Origin: Geodermatophilus dictyosporus
Lineage (GTDB): Bacteria; Actinomycetota; Actinomycetes; Mycobacteriales; Geodermatophilaceae
Reading direction: 5' to 3'
Length of the DNA stretch: 64,000 bases
Assembly: GCF_900115505.1 (NCBI RefSeq)
Contig: NZ_FOWQ01000011.1
Span: forward strand, 106,574 to 170,573
In this document: piece by piece, positions 43,169 through 51,935 of the stretch
Layout: every line of letters begins with the position of its first letter
Numbering within the stretch: position 1 is the stretch's first letter
The notes under the pieces: generated by a model
The model's database searches: none
What the model saw: only the letters and a program-made list of their open reading frames with translations
Told to the model about the DNA's origin: nothing
Program-made: the position numbers and the translations under genes

Positions 43169-44274
43169 GCGGTGGTCCGCCTCCCGCGGACGAGCAGCCA
43201 GAGCAGGTAGGGCGCGCCGAGCGCGGCGGTGAGGATGCCGACGGGCAGCGCCTGGGGCAGGACGGTGCGGGTGAGCAGGTCGGCGCCGACGACCAGCGCG
43301 GCGCCCAGCAGACCCGAGGCCAGCAGCGGCGGCCGGGAGCCGCCGGCCAGCCGGACGGCGACCTGCGGGACGACGAGCGCGACGAAGGCGATCGGCCCGG
43401 CGGCGGCCACCGCCGTCGCCACCAGCAGGACGGCGACGACGACCACGGCACCCTGGGCGCGGGCGAGCCGGACCCCCAGCCCGCGGGCGGTGTCGTCGCC
43501 GAACTGCAGCACGCCGAGCACCCGGCCGGCGGCCAGCGCGAGCGGGACCAGCACCAGGAGCGACAGCGCCAACGGCGCGGCCTGCTCCCAGGTGCGGGCG
43601 TTGAGCGAGCCGGTGATCCACACGTAGGCCGACGCGGCGTCGTGGATCTCGGCGCGGGTGAGCAGCCAGTCGGTGAGCGCCTGCGCCACCGACCACAGCG
43701 CGATGCCGATCAGCACGAGCCGGTAGCCGTCGATGCCCGAGCGCCAGGCCAGGACGAACAGCAGCGCGCCGACCCCCAGCGCGCCGAGCAGCGCGGCCAG
43801 CGGGACGCCGAGCCCGCCGAGCAGGGCACCGGTGGAGGTGCCGCCGCCCAGCACGATCGCCGCGACGGCGCCCACCGAGGCGCCCTGGGTGATGCCCAGG
43901 ACGTCGGGGGAGGCCAGCGGGTTGCGGGCGAAGGTCTGGAACAGCGCGCCGGCCAGGCCGAGCGCGAGCCCGACCAGCGCGCCGACGGCGGTCCGCGGGG
44001 CGCGCAGCTCCAGGACGACGAAGGCCTGGCCCTCGGTGCCCGCGCCGACCAGGGTGCGCAGCACGTCGCCGAGCGCGATCGGGTAGTCGCCGCGGCCCAG
44101 GCTCGCCGCGCCGAGCAGCACGACCGCGACCGCCGCCACCAGCGGGACGACGACCGAGCGCCACCGGAACCGCGCCGAGACCGGACCCACCCGCACCGTG
44201 ACCGCCCGCCCGCGCGGGCGCCCGCCGGGGTCGGGCGGCGTCGTCCGCGCGACGGCGTCGGCGGTCGCGGTCAC
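43165..44274 (-). CDS. FecCD-family iron-siderophore permease (second subunit)
   Basis: A 369-residue permease with about nine or ten TM helices. [24 protein letters not shown] is the FecCD coupling-loop signature, with [17 protein letters not shown] later. It forms the transmembrane heterodimer with the product of the upstream gene. GTG overlaps the stop of that gene (GTGA). The N-terminal 35 residues are extended compared with typical FepG. Confidence 0.9.
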   Translation of the reverse strand: MTATADAVARTTPPDPGGRPRGRAVTVRVGPVSARFRWRSVVVPLVAAVAVVLLGAASLGRGDYPIALGDVLRTLVGAGTEGQAFVVLELRAPRTAVGALVGLALGLAGALFQTFARNPLASPDVLGITQGASVGAVAAIVLGGGTSTGALLGGLGVPLAALLGALGVGALLFVLAWRSGIDGYRLVLIGIALWSVAQALTDWLLTRAEIHDAASAYVWITGSLNARTWEQAAPLALSLLVLVPLALAAGRVLGVLQFGDDTARGLGVRLARAQGAVVVVAVLLVATAVAAAGPIAFVALVVPQVAVRLAGGSRPPLLASGLLGAALVVGADLLTRTVLPQALPVGILTAALGAPYLLWLLVRGRRTTA

Positions 44275-45350
44275 AGGCCGGCCGCCGTCCGCCGGCGGCG
44301 GACCAGCGCCACGAAGGCCGGCCCGCCGAGGAGCGCGAGCACGATGCCGACCTGCAGCTCGCCGGGCCGGGCGACCACCCGGCCGACGACGTCGGCGGCG
44401 AGCAGCACGACGGCGCCCAGCAGGCCGGCGCAGGGCACCAGCCAGCGGTGTGCCGGCCCGGTGAACGCCCGGACGGCGTGCGGCACGACCAGGCCGACGA
44501 AGGCGATCGGGCCGCAGGCGGCGGTGGCCGCGCCGGCCAGCAGCGTGGTGGCGCCCAGGCCGACGAGGCGGGCCGGCCAGACGCGCTGGCCGAGGCCGCG
44601 GGCGACGTCCTCGCCCATGCCGAGCAGGTCCAGCGCCGGCGCGTTGAGCAGCGCGAGGACCAGCCCGGCCGCGATGAACGGCGCCACCTGCCAGGCGACG
44701 TCGGCGCCGCGGCCGGCCAGGGCGCCGACCACCCAGAAGCGGAAGGCGTCGAGGGAGTCCGAGTCGCTGACCAGCACCGCGCGGACCAGCGCGAACAGCA
44801 GCGCGCTCAGCGCGGAGCCGGCCAGCGCGAGGGTGACGGGGGTGGGCCCGCCGCGGCCGGCCGAGCCGAGGACGTAGACGGCGACGGTGCCGGCCAGCGC
44901 CCCGGCGAAGGCGAACCACACGTACCCGGCCGGGGTGCCGACGCCGAGCAGCACGATCGCCAGGACGACGGCGAACGAGGCGCCGGCGGTGATGCCGAGG
45001 AGCCCGGGGTCGCCGAGCGGGTTGCGGGTGTGGCCCTGGATGAGGGCGCCGGAGACGCCGAGGGCCGCGCCGACCATCAGGCCGAGCACCGTGCGCGGGA
45101 CCCGCAGGTCCCACACGATGACCGCCTCCTCGGTGCGCAGCGAGCGGTCGGTCAGCGCCTCCCACACGGTGCCCGGGCCCAGCGGGCGGCTGCCCACGGC
45201 GATGCTCGCCGCGCAGGCGGCGCCCAGCAGGACGAGGAGGGCGAGCAACCCGAGCAGTCGGCGGCGGGTGCGCGCGGCCCGTCCCGTTGCGGGAGCAGCG
45301 GTGTCCGGCGGGGTCGCCGCGGCGGCGCGGGTCGCGCTGGGGACGGACAC
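44271..45350 (-). CDS. FecCD-family iron-siderophore permease (first subunit)
   Basis: A 359-residue FecCD permease with [24 protein letters not shown] and [20 protein letters not shown]. The start is revised to GTG 45350: an upstream GTG at 45386 is in frame but overlaps the -10 element inside the IdeR-like box, while GTG 45350 has a GGAG site 6 nt before it. First gene of the permease-permease-ATPase operon; the binding protein is encoded separately at 2.6-3.6 kb. Confidence 0.88.
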   Translation of the reverse strand: MSVPSATRAAAATPPDTAAPATGRAARTRRRLLGLLALLVLLGAACAASIAVGSRPLGPGTVWEALTDRSLRTEEAVIVWDLRVPRTVLGLMVGAALGVSGALIQGHTRNPLGDPGLLGITAGASFAVVLAIVLLGVGTPAGYVWFAFAGALAGTVAVYVLGSAGRGGPTPVTLALAGSALSALLFALVRAVLVSDSDSLDAFRFWVVGALAGRGADVAWQVAPFIAAGLVLALLNAPALDLLGMGEDVARGLGQRVWPARLVGLGATTLLAGAATAACGPIAFVGLVVPHAVRAFTGPAHRWLVPCAGLLGAVVLLAADVVGRVVARPGELQVGIVLALLGGPAFVALVRRRRTAAGL

Positions 45351-45371
45351 CGGCGGCTCCGGACGGTCGGG

Positions 45372-45390
45372 TTCGGTGAGGCTCACCTTA
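45372..45390 (-). promoter_or_regulatory. IdeR/DtxR-like iron box of the FecCD operon
   Basis: On the minus strand TAAGGTGAGCCTCACCGAA matches the IdeR consensus at about 14 of 19 positions; TAAGGT at its 5' end is a plausible -10. It lies 22-40 nt before the revised start codon. Confidence 0.75.
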
Positions 45391-45402
45391 CCCGGCGGTC
45401 CG

Positions 45403-46116
45403 TCAGTGCTTGAGGCGGCGACTGCCCTGGTGCCAGTCCTCCTGGATGCCCACCTCGTCCTCGGTGGTGCCGAAGGCGGGCAGCTGCGGGCGCTCGCGCA
45501 GGCTGCGCTTGAGCTCGGCGAACCCCGGGAAGCGGGCCAGCCCGACGACGTGGTCCCACAGCGGCACGGCCTGCTCCGCGGTCGGCGGCCGGCTGATCAC
45601 CGGGCCGAAGAAGGCCACGCCCTCCGGCGGCTCGAAGTGCAGGATCGGCGTCCCGACGTCGCGGCCGGTGAGGCCCAGCGCCTCGTCGGTCTCGGCCCGG
45701 ACCGTGGCGTCCCACGCGTCGTCGTCCACGGCGGCGGCCAGGTCGGCGGGCAGGCCGGCCTCGGTGAGCACGGTCCCGAGGAACTCCCGGCCGGTGGCCC
45801 GCTCCGGCGGCGGCTGCCCGGCCGGGTCCTCGAAGACGTGCCGGCCCATCGCCTCGTAGAGCCGGCCGACCGCCGGGCGCCCGTGATCCTCGCGGGTGCG
45901 GGCGGCGACCCGCAGCAGGTGCAGCCCGGCGGTGTGCCCGGCCTCGTACTCCGGCGGGAAGTGGCTGTCGTAGTCGACGTGCGCGTTGAGCAGCCGCAGC
46001 GACACGAACCGCCAGTCGACGTCGTACTCGCGCTGCGCGGCGACCGTGCGGACCCACCTGCTGGTCATCCACGCGAACGGGCAGACGGGGTCGAAGTAGA
46101 AGTGCAGGTCGGCCAT
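45403..46116 (-). CDS. DsbA-family thioredoxin-fold protein, Rv2466c-like (resolving Cys lost)
   Basis: A 237-residue protein related to the mycothiol-dependent nitroreductase/mycoredoxin Rv2466c of Mycobacterium: HFYFDPVCPFAWMTSRWV at the N-terminus and EDVGTPIL-HFE and GPVISRPP later. The active-site CPWC of Rv2466c is CPFA here, so only C12 remains; the enzyme could still use mycothiol by a monothiol mechanism. The ATG follows a GGAG site. Confidence 0.83.
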   Translation of the reverse strand: MADLHFYFDPVCPFAWMTSRWVRTVAAQREYDVDWRFVSLRLLNAHVDYDSHFPPEYEAGHTAGLHLLRVAARTREDHGRPAVGRLYEAMGRHVFEDPAGQPPPERATGREFLGTVLTEAGLPADLAAAVDDDAWDATVRAETDEALGLTGRDVGTPILHFEPPEGVAFFGPVISRPPTAEQAVPLWDHVVGLARFPGFAELKRSLRERPQLPAFGTTEDEVGIQEDWHQGSRRLKH

Positions 46117-46221
46117 GCCCCCATGCTCCTGCCGCGCGCCCCGGACCGCTCTGCGGGCCGGTTCCGTGCCACCCGGGTCCGATCCGGCCCGGGGAGGAGG
46201 GAACCGGCCCGGGAAGTGAGG

Positions 46222-46716
46222 TCAGCGGGGGAGGAGGGCCTCGATCGCCGTCCGGACCTCGGGGGCGCCGGGGTCCGTGGTCGGGCGGAACCGCGCCACC
46301 ACCTCGCCGTCGCCGTCGACGAGGAACTTCTCGAAGTTCCACCTGACGTCGCCGGCCTCGCCCGAGGCGTCGGGCGCCGCGGCCAGCCGCCGGAACACCG
46401 GGTGCGCGCCCTCCCCGTTGACCTCCAGCTTCTCGGTCATCGGGAAGGTGACGCCGTAGGTGGCCGAGCAGAACCCGGCGATCTCCTCGGCGGTGCCCGG
46501 CTCCTGCCCCGCGAACTGGTTGCACGGCACGCCGACCACGGTGAACCCGCGCGGCCCGTACTCCTGCTGCAGCTGCTCGAGCTGGGTGTACTGCGGCGTC
46601 AGGCCGCAGCGGCTGGCCACGTTGACCACCAGCGCGGGCTCGCCGCCGGTGAGCGCGCGGAGGGTGGTCGCCTCCCCCTGCAGGCTCGCGAGGGGCAGGT
46701 CGAGGAGGTCGGTCAC
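46222..46716 (-). CDS. Glutathione peroxidase-family thiol peroxidase
   Basis: A 164-residue GPx-fold protein with the catalytic tetrad: C37 in NVASRCGLT, Q67 and N66 in PCNQF, and W126-N127 in WNFEKF. Cys replaces selenocysteine. In actinobacteria such enzymes use thioredoxin or mycothiol rather than glutathione. It likely detoxifies peroxides. GTG 46716 chosen to fit family length. It follows the DUF2237 gene in the same direction. Confidence 0.9.
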   Translation of the reverse strand: MTDLLDLPLASLQGEATTLRALTGGEPALVVNVASRCGLTPQYTQLEQLQQEYGPRGFTVVGVPCNQFAGQEPGTAEEIAGFCSATYGVTFPMTEKLEVNGEGAHPVFRRLAAAPDASGEAGDVRWNFEKFLVDGDGEVVARFRPTTDPGAPEVRTAIEALLPR

Positions 46717-46729
46717 GGGGTCCTCTCCG

Positions 46730-47125
46730 TCATTCCAGGCTGCTGACGTCGTCGGGCACGTCGACGGCGTGCTGGCGCAGCGCGGCGAGCGGCACCACGT
46801 CGAGCGCCCGCGCGTTCGTGGCGGCCAGGACGACACCGGCCGCCGCGCCCGCCCGGTAGGCCTGCAGCCACCGCGCGGCCACCACGCACCAGCGGTCACC
46901 GGGCCGCAGGCCGGGGAAGCCGTACTCCGGCCGCGGGGTGGTGAGGTCGTTGCCCAGCTCCCGCTGCACCGCGAGGAACTCCTGCGAGACGACCGTGCAC
47001 ACGGTGTGGCTGCCCAGGTCCTCCGGGCCCGTGCTGCAGACGCCGTCGCGGTAGAACCCGGTCAGCGGCTCGGTGCCGCACGGCTGCAGCACCCCGCCCA
47101 GCACGTTGCGCTCCGGCTCGGTCAC
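46730..47125 (-). CDS. DUF2237 family protein
   Basis: A 131-residue protein with NVLGGVLQPCG, TGFYRDGVCSTGPEDLGSHTVC and GDRWCVVAARW, the DUF2237 signatures. The cysteines at these positions are conserved in the family, but its function is unknown. It is 13 nt upstream of the glutathione peroxidase gene, so the two are probably co-transcribed. Confidence 0.85.
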   Translation of the reverse strand: MTEPERNVLGGVLQPCGTEPLTGFYRDGVCSTGPEDLGSHTVCTVVSQEFLAVQRELGNDLTTPRPEYGFPGLRPGDRWCVVAARWLQAYRAGAAAGVVLAATNARALDVVPLAALRQHAVDVPDDVSSLE

Positions 47126-47150
47126 GGCTCGATCGTGGCAGAGCCGACGG

Positions 47151-47189
47151 TCCCGGGCCCGGCCGCCGGTACGGCGACCGGGCCCGGGA
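47151..47189. terminator. Long hairpin terminator after the chaplin-like gene
   Basis: TCCCGGGCCCGG pairs perfectly with CCGGGCCCGGGA over 12 bp, and an inner CGCC/GGCG stem extends the structure. It lies directly after the stop of the surface protein gene on the minus strand and before the DUF2237 gene. Confidence 0.7.
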
Positions 47190-47194
47190 GGCGG

Positions 47195-48202
47195 TCAGCC
47201 CGTCGTCCCCCGGCGGCGGGCCAGCACGAGTCCCGCGCCGGTGAGCAGGGCCAGCAGCCCCGCGCCGAGGACGCCGGCCAGCTGCGTGCCGGTGTAGGCG
47301 AGCGCGTCACCGGCGGTGCCGGCGGTGTCGGCGGTGCCGGCCGGTGTGGCGGACCCACCGGCCGGCCAGGTCGCTGCCGGGTGCGCGGACGGCGTGCCGG
47401 CCCCGTGCCGCGGCGCGACCGGGTGACCGGCCGGCTGCGGGTGCGCCCAGCTCCCGGACCGTGCCGTGTGCGTGGGCGCCGCGGGTCCGGCCGGCCCGGT
47501 GCCCTGGCCCGGGCCGGTGCCCTGGCCCGGGCCGGGGGCCTGGCCCTGGCCGGTGCCCTGGCCCTGGCCGGTGCCCTGGCCCGGCGCGGTGCAGTCGCCC
47601 CCACCGTCGCCGAGCACGCCGGCGCCGGTGCCGCAGACGGTCACCGGCAGCTCGACGTCGACGAGTCCGCCGCCGGTGGTGCCGGGCCCGCCGGTGGTGT
47701 CGGGCCCGCCGGTGGCCGGGGTGCAGCTGCCGGCGGCGTCGCCGAGCACGCCGACGCCGTTGCCGCACACGGTCACCGGGATGCTGACGGCCGCGGGCGG
47801 GGCAGCGGGCGCCGTGCCCGACGCCGAGGCGTCGCCGAGCACGCCGACGGCGTTGCCTGCCACGGTGACCGGCACCGCCAGGTCGGCCGGGCCGGAGGGA
47901 GCGGGCGGCGCGGCGTCCTGCGAGACGGCGACCCCGCCGACCGCGGCGTCGTTGCCGCCGATCGTGACGGGCACCGCAACGGCGGCCGGGCCGAGGTCGA
48001 CGGAGAGGTCCGTCGAGACCGCCGGCAGCCCGGTGCTGCCGGGGGCCGGGGCGTCGCCGAGGACGCCCAGTGCGTTGTCGGTGACGGTGACCGGGACGGT
48101 CACGTCGAGGTCGTCGGATGCTGCGGCGACACCGGTGCCGACGGCCAGCAGGCCGCCGGTCAGCAGTGCCACGCGCAGGGTGCGGGTGACCCAGGTGGTC
48201 AT
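47195..48202 (-). CDS. Chaplin-like repeat surface protein with LAYTG sortase signal
   Basis: A 335-residue exported protein. A signal peptide (about 1-29) precedes about five degenerate units of the form VPVTVxGNxxGVLGDA at about 36-50, 76-92, 108-124, 140-160 and 185-204. The last two carry a Cys pair (C146/C160, C190/C204) as in streptomycete chaplins. A Gly/Gln/Pro-rich linker (GQGTGQGQ repeats) follows, then LAYTG (301-305), a hydrophobic helix and RRR tail, a sortase E-type anchor. It is likely an amyloid-forming or hydrophobic surface protein anchored to the wall. AGGAG precedes the ATG. Confidence 0.8.
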   Translation of the reverse strand: MTTWVTRTLRVALLTGGLLAVGTGVAAASDDLDVTVPVTVTDNALGVLGDAPAPGSTGLPAVSTDLSVDLGPAAVAVPVTIGGNDAAVGGVAVSQDAAPPAPSGPADLAVPVTVAGNAVGVLGDASASGTAPAAPPAAVSIPVTVCGNGVGVLGDAAGSCTPATGGPDTTGGPGTTGGGLVDVELPVTVCGTGAGVLGDGGGDCTAPGQGTGQGQGTGQGQAPGPGQGTGPGQGTGPAGPAAPTHTARSGSWAHPQPAGHPVAPRHGAGTPSAHPAATWPAGGSATPAGTADTAGTAGDALAYTGTQLAGVLGAGLLALLTGAGLVLARRRGTTG

Positions 48203-48297
48203 CGAGAGCTCCTGACTGAGGGTGCGAGGGGACCCCGGTCCCGGACGGGACGGCGGGGGCGGTGCGCTCGGCCGGCGTCGTGCCGGCGGCGCGGTCC

Positions 48298-49140
48298 TCA
48301 GTCGGGTGAGGTGGCGGGGTCGAGGACGGCGTCGGCCGTGGCCTCGGCGGCGTCGGCGGCCGTGGCGCCGGCGGACGTGGAGCGCGCGGCGCGCACGGCG
48401 GCCGCGAGGTCGGCGGGAGGCTGGTCGGGGCCCGCGGCGGAGGAGCTGGCGACCGGAGGAGCCGGCGCGGTGACGGCGGGCGCGGCGGGCCCGTGCGGCA
48501 GGGCCGGGACGGGCGCAGTGGGCACGGACACGGCAGAGGGCGCAGCAGCGACCGGGTCCGCGCCCCCGGCGGTCACCGCGGGGGGAGCGGCGGGCCCGCC
48601 GTCCGCCGCAGCAGCGGCGGGAGCGGCCGTGACCAGGGGCTCGGCGGCGGCCGGGGTGTCCGCCCCCGGCGTCGGCGCACCGCTGCCCGCAGCCGGGGCG
48701 GCCGTCGCCGGCCGGGCCGGGGCGGCGGGGACCGGGACGTCGGGCGGCGACGGCAGCGCAGCGGGGGCCGGCGCCGGCACCTCGGCGACCGGCGGGAGGG
48801 CGTCGGGGACCGGCGACAGCGCAGCGGTCACCGGGGCCGGCGCGGACGGGACCGGCACGGCCGCCACGACCGGTGCCAGCGCCACCGACGGGACGGGGAC
48901 CGCCTCCACGACCGGGGCCGGCGCCGACGTCACCGGCGTCAGGACCGGCTCCGCGACCGGGGCGGTGGCCGCCTCGACGACCCCGCCGACCGTGCCGAGC
49001 AGGCCGCCGTCGTCGGCGCCGGCCGGGGCGGTGGCCGAGCCGGCCAGCCAGATCCCGGCGCCGATGCCGGCGACCACGAGCGCGCGGCCGCCCCACCGGC
49101 GCAGGCGGGCGCGACGGCCCGGCAGTCGCTGCTCCGCCAT
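48298..49140 (-). CDS. Secreted Pro/Val/Ala-rich repeat protein, unknown
   Basis: A 280-residue protein with an Arg-rich start and signal peptide/anchor (about 18-42, ending in ATAPAGADD). About 230 residues of Ala/Pro/Val repeats follow (VPVPS, APAPV, VTAAP), which should be extended and disordered. An Ala-rich amphipathic end carries ADAAEATADAVL. No enzymatic domain is seen. It lies 95 nt upstream of the chaplin-like gene in the same direction; the pair may form a surface layer or stalk. ATG follows a GGGGGGGTG site. Confidence 0.65.
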   Translation of the reverse strand: MAEQRLPGRRARLRRWGGRALVVAGIGAGIWLAGSATAPAGADDGGLLGTVGGVVEAATAPVAEPVLTPVTSAPAPVVEAVPVPSVALAPVVAAVPVPSAPAPVTAALSPVPDALPPVAEVPAPAPAALPSPPDVPVPAAPARPATAAPAAGSGAPTPGADTPAAAEPLVTAAPAAAAADGGPAAPPAVTAGGADPVAAAPSAVSVPTAPVPALPHGPAAPAVTAPAPPVASSSAAGPDQPPADLAAAVRAARSTSAGATAADAAEATADAVLDPATSPD

Positions 49141-49301
49141 CGCACCCCCCCGATCGTCGGTGACGCAGTGCCTACCCATGACAGCGGATCGTGACCGTCC
49201 GGTCGAGTCACCCGATGGGAGGGGACGCGGCCGCCGCCCGTCACCGTGCGTCGTGCCGCCCCCTGCTGCCGCACCGGGCGCAGCGGTGGCAGGGTGCGGC
49301 C

Positions 49302-51281
49302 GTGACCGCTGATCCGTCCGCCGTCCCGGTGCTGTGGCAGCCCACCCCGGAGTCGAGGGAGGCCACCCGGCTGGCCGCCTTCGCCCGGGAGGCGGCCGAC
49401 CGCCGCGGGCTCGACCTCGACCCGACCGACTACGACGCGGTCTGGCGCTGGTCGGTCGAGCACCCCGACCAGTTCTGGGCCGACGTCGCGGTGTGGTCGG
49501 GGGTGCTCCCGCGCGTCCCCGACGACCGGGTGCTCACCCGCCGGGAGATGCCCGGCGCCGAGTGGTTCCCCGGGACGACGGTCAACTTCGCCGAGCAGGC
49601 GCTGCGCAACGCCACCGACGAGCACCCCGCACTGGTCGCGGTGGCCGAGGACGCCGAGCCGGTCGAGGTGTCCTGGGCGCAGCTGCGCGGGCAGGTCGGC
49701 GCGTTCGCCGCGACGCTGCGCCGGCTGGGCGTCCAGCGGGGCGACCGGGTCGCGGGCTACCTGCCCAACGTGCCCGAGGCGGTGGTGGCCTTCCTGGGGG
49801 CGGCGAGCATCGGCGCGGTCTGGTCGTCGTGCGCGCCGGACTTCGGCACCCGCGCCGTCCTCGACCGGTTCGCCCAGATCGAGCCGACCGTGCTGGTCGC
49901 CGTGGACGGGTACCGCTTCAACGGCAGGCCGTACGACCGGCGCGACGTCGTCGCCGAGCTGCGCGCGGCGCTGCCCAGCGTGCGGACGACGATCGCCGTC
50001 CCCCGGCTGTCCCCGGACGAGGTGCCCGACGGCGCGCTGCCGTGGGCGGAGGCGGTCGCCGAGGCGCAGGAGCCGGAGTTCGAGGCGCTGCCCTTCGACC
50101 ACCCGCTGTGGATCGTCTACTCCTCGGGCACCACCGGGCTGCCCAAGGGGATCGTGCACGGCCACGGCGGCGTCGTCCTCGAGGAGCACAAGCAGCTGGG
50201 CCTGCACGGCGACGTCGGCCCCGGCGACCGGTTCTACTGGTACGCCTCCACCGCCTGGATCATGTGGAACATCGCCACCTCGGCGCTGCTGCGCGGCGCG
50301 ACCGTGGTGGTCCACGACGGCGCCCCGGCGTACCCCTCCGTCGACGCGCAGTTCGCCCTCGCCGCGCGCACCGGCATCACCTACCTCGGCACCAGCGCCG
50401 GCTACCTCACCGCGTGCGAGCGGGCCGGGATCCGTCCGGGGGAGACCCACGACCTCTCGGCGCTGCGGACGATCGGGTCCACCGGGTCGCCGCTGCCGGC
50501 CTCGGCGTTCCACTGGGTCTACGACGCGGTGGCGCCCGACGTCTTCCTCGCCTCGGTGTCCGGCGGCACCGACGTCGCCACCGGGTTCATCGGCAGCACG
50601 CTGCTGCTGCCGGTGACCGCCGGTGAGCTGCAGCGGCCGATGCTCGGCGTCGCCGCGGCCGCCTGGGACGAGGAGGGCCGGCCGGTCACCGGTGAGCTCG
50701 GCGAGCTGGTGATCACCGAGCCGATGCCCTCGATGCCGCTGTACTTCTGGAACGACCCCGGGGGCACCCGCTACCGCGAGTCGTACTTCGAGCCGTGGCC
50801 GGGCGTGTGGCGCCACGGCGACTGGATGGAGGTCACCGAGCGCGGCACCTGCCTGATCACCGGCCGGTCGGACTCCACCCTCAACCGCGGCGGCGTGCGC
50901 ATGGGCACCGCCGACATCTACGCCGCCGTGGAGTCGGTGCCCGAGGTGCTCGACTGCGTCGTCCTCGGCGTCGAGCAGCGCGACGGCGGCTACTGGATGC
51001 CGTTGTTCGTGCAGCTCGCACCGGGCGCCGAGCTCACCGACGAGCTGCGCGACCGGATCCGCGCGGCCATCCGCAGCCAGGCGAGCCCGCGGCACGTGCC
51101 CGACGAGGTCCTCGTCGTCCCCGGCGTCCCGCACACCCGCACCGGCAAGCGGCTGGAGGTGCCGCTCAAGCGGCTGTTCCAGGGCGTGGCGCCGGAGAGG
51201 GCGGTCAACCCCGGGGCGGTCGACGACGCGTCACTCGTCGAGCACTACGCCGCCCTGGCCCGGGAGCGCGGAGCGCGCTGA
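49302..51281 (+). CDS. Acetoacetate--CoA ligase
   Basis: A 659-residue adenylate-forming enzyme of the acetyl-CoA synthetase family. The ATP motif YSSGTTGLPKGIVHG and the N-terminal ACAS domain are present. GSTGSPLPASAFHWVYDAV, SGGTDVATGFIG and the C-terminal HTRTGKRLEVPLKRLFQG (with catalytic Lys) match acetoacetyl-CoA synthetase (AcsA/AacS). It activates acetoacetate, for ketone body or polymer degradation. GTG 49302 chosen. Its 3' end overlaps the NUDIX gene by 51 bp. Confidence 0.9.
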   Translation: MTADPSAVPVLWQPTPESREATRLAAFAREAADRRGLDLDPTDYDAVWRWSVEHPDQFWADVAVWSGVLPRVPDDRVLTRREMPGAEWFPGTTVNFAEQALRNATDEHPALVAVAEDAEPVEVSWAQLRGQVGAFAATLRRLGVQRGDRVAGYLPNVPEAVVAFLGAASIGAVWSSCAPDFGTRAVLDRFAQIEPTVLVAVDGYRFNGRPYDRRDVVAELRAALPSVRTTIAVPRLSPDEVPDGALPWAEAVAEAQEPEFEALPFDHPLWIVYSSGTTGLPKGIVHGHGGVVLEEHKQLGLHGDVGPGDRFYWYASTAWIMWNIATSALLRGATVVVHDGAPAYPSVDAQFALAARTGITYLGTSAGYLTACERAGIRPGETHDLSALRTIGSTGSPLPASAFHWVYDAVAPDVFLASVSGGTDVATGFIGSTLLLPVTAGELQRPMLGVAAAAWDEEGRPVTGELGELVITEPMPSMPLYFWNDPGGTRYRESYFEPWPGVWRHGDWMEVTERGTCLITGRSDSTLNRGGVRMGTADIYAAVESVPEVLDCVVLGVEQRDGGYWMPLFVQLAPGAELTDELRDRIRAAIRSQASPRHVPDEVLVVPGVPHTRTGKRLEVPLKRLFQGVAPERAVNPGAVDDASLVEHYAALARERGAR

Positions 51282-51935
51282 GAACGGGCCGCGCAACGCC
51301 GCCCACTGCAGCAGCAGGATCGTCTTCGCGTCGGCGATCCGGCCGTCGTCGACCCAGGCCAGCGCCTCGTCGAACGGCAGCTCGAGCACCTCGATGTCCT
51401 CGCCCTCCTCGGCCAGCCCGCCGCCGGCCGACACGCGGTCGGCCGGGGTGTAGGGGCCGGCGAAGAGGGCCAGCCGCTCGGTCACCGACCCCGGGCTCAT
51501 GAACACGTCGGGCAGCCGGGTCAGCGCCCCCACGGCGACGCCGAGCTCCTCCTCGGCCTCCCGGCGGACGGCGGACTCGGCGTCCTGCTCGTCGAGCAGC
51601 CCGGCGGCGGTCTCGACCAGCATCCCGTCGGGGGAGCCGTTGACGTAGGCGGGGAGGCGGAACTGCCGGGTGAGCAGCACGGTGCGCCGGGCGGTGTCGT
51701 GGAGCAGCACCGTCGCGCCGTTGCCGCGGTCGTGGGTCTCCCGCTGCTCGGTGCGCCAGGCACCGTCCCGGCCGCGCCGCTCGAACGTCGTCCGCCGGTT
51801 GACGTACCAGGAGCTGGACAGCACCTCGACGTCGCGGACGACGACGTCGGGGTTGCCGGCCAGGTCGCGGCCCGCGCGGTCGAGCCCGGTCCGCCCGCGC
51901 GCGTCGGGGACGTCGACCCCCGGGACGCCGGTCAC
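51231..51935 (-). CDS. NUDIX hydrolase, NudK/ADP-ribose pyrophosphatase-like
   Basis: A 234-residue NUDIX protein with the box GLLDEQDAESAVRREAEEELG, which fits the GX5EX7REUXEEXGU pattern. VLSSSWYVNRRTTFERRGRDG and the EVLELPFDEAL C-terminal region match the GDP-mannose/ADP-ribose pyrophosphatase branch. The GTG overlaps the stop of the upstream DUF4406 gene (GTGA). Its 3' end runs 51 bp into the convergent acetoacetyl-CoA synthetase gene. Confidence 0.87.
   Translation of the reverse strand: MTGVPGVDVPDARGRTGLDRAGRDLAGNPDVVVRDVEVLSSSWYVNRRTTFERRGRDGAWRTEQRETHDRGNGATVLLHDTARRTVLLTRQFRLPAYVNGSPDGMLVETAAGLLDEQDAESAVRREAEEELGVAVGALTRLPDVFMSPGSVTERLALFAGPYTPADRVSAGGGLAEEGEDIEVLELPFDEALAWVDDGRIADAKTILLLQWAALRGPFSARSALPGQGGVVLDE

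Noticed and set aside
47480..47590. Tandem DNA repeats resembling a short repeat array
   Set aside because: They encode the GQGTGQGQ linker of the chaplin-like protein with no regular spacers, so it is not a CRISPR.
46460..49312. 950-codon plus-strand open frame over the surface-protein genes
   Set aside because: Shadow of repeated low-complexity minus-strand genes; no coherent domain or start signal.
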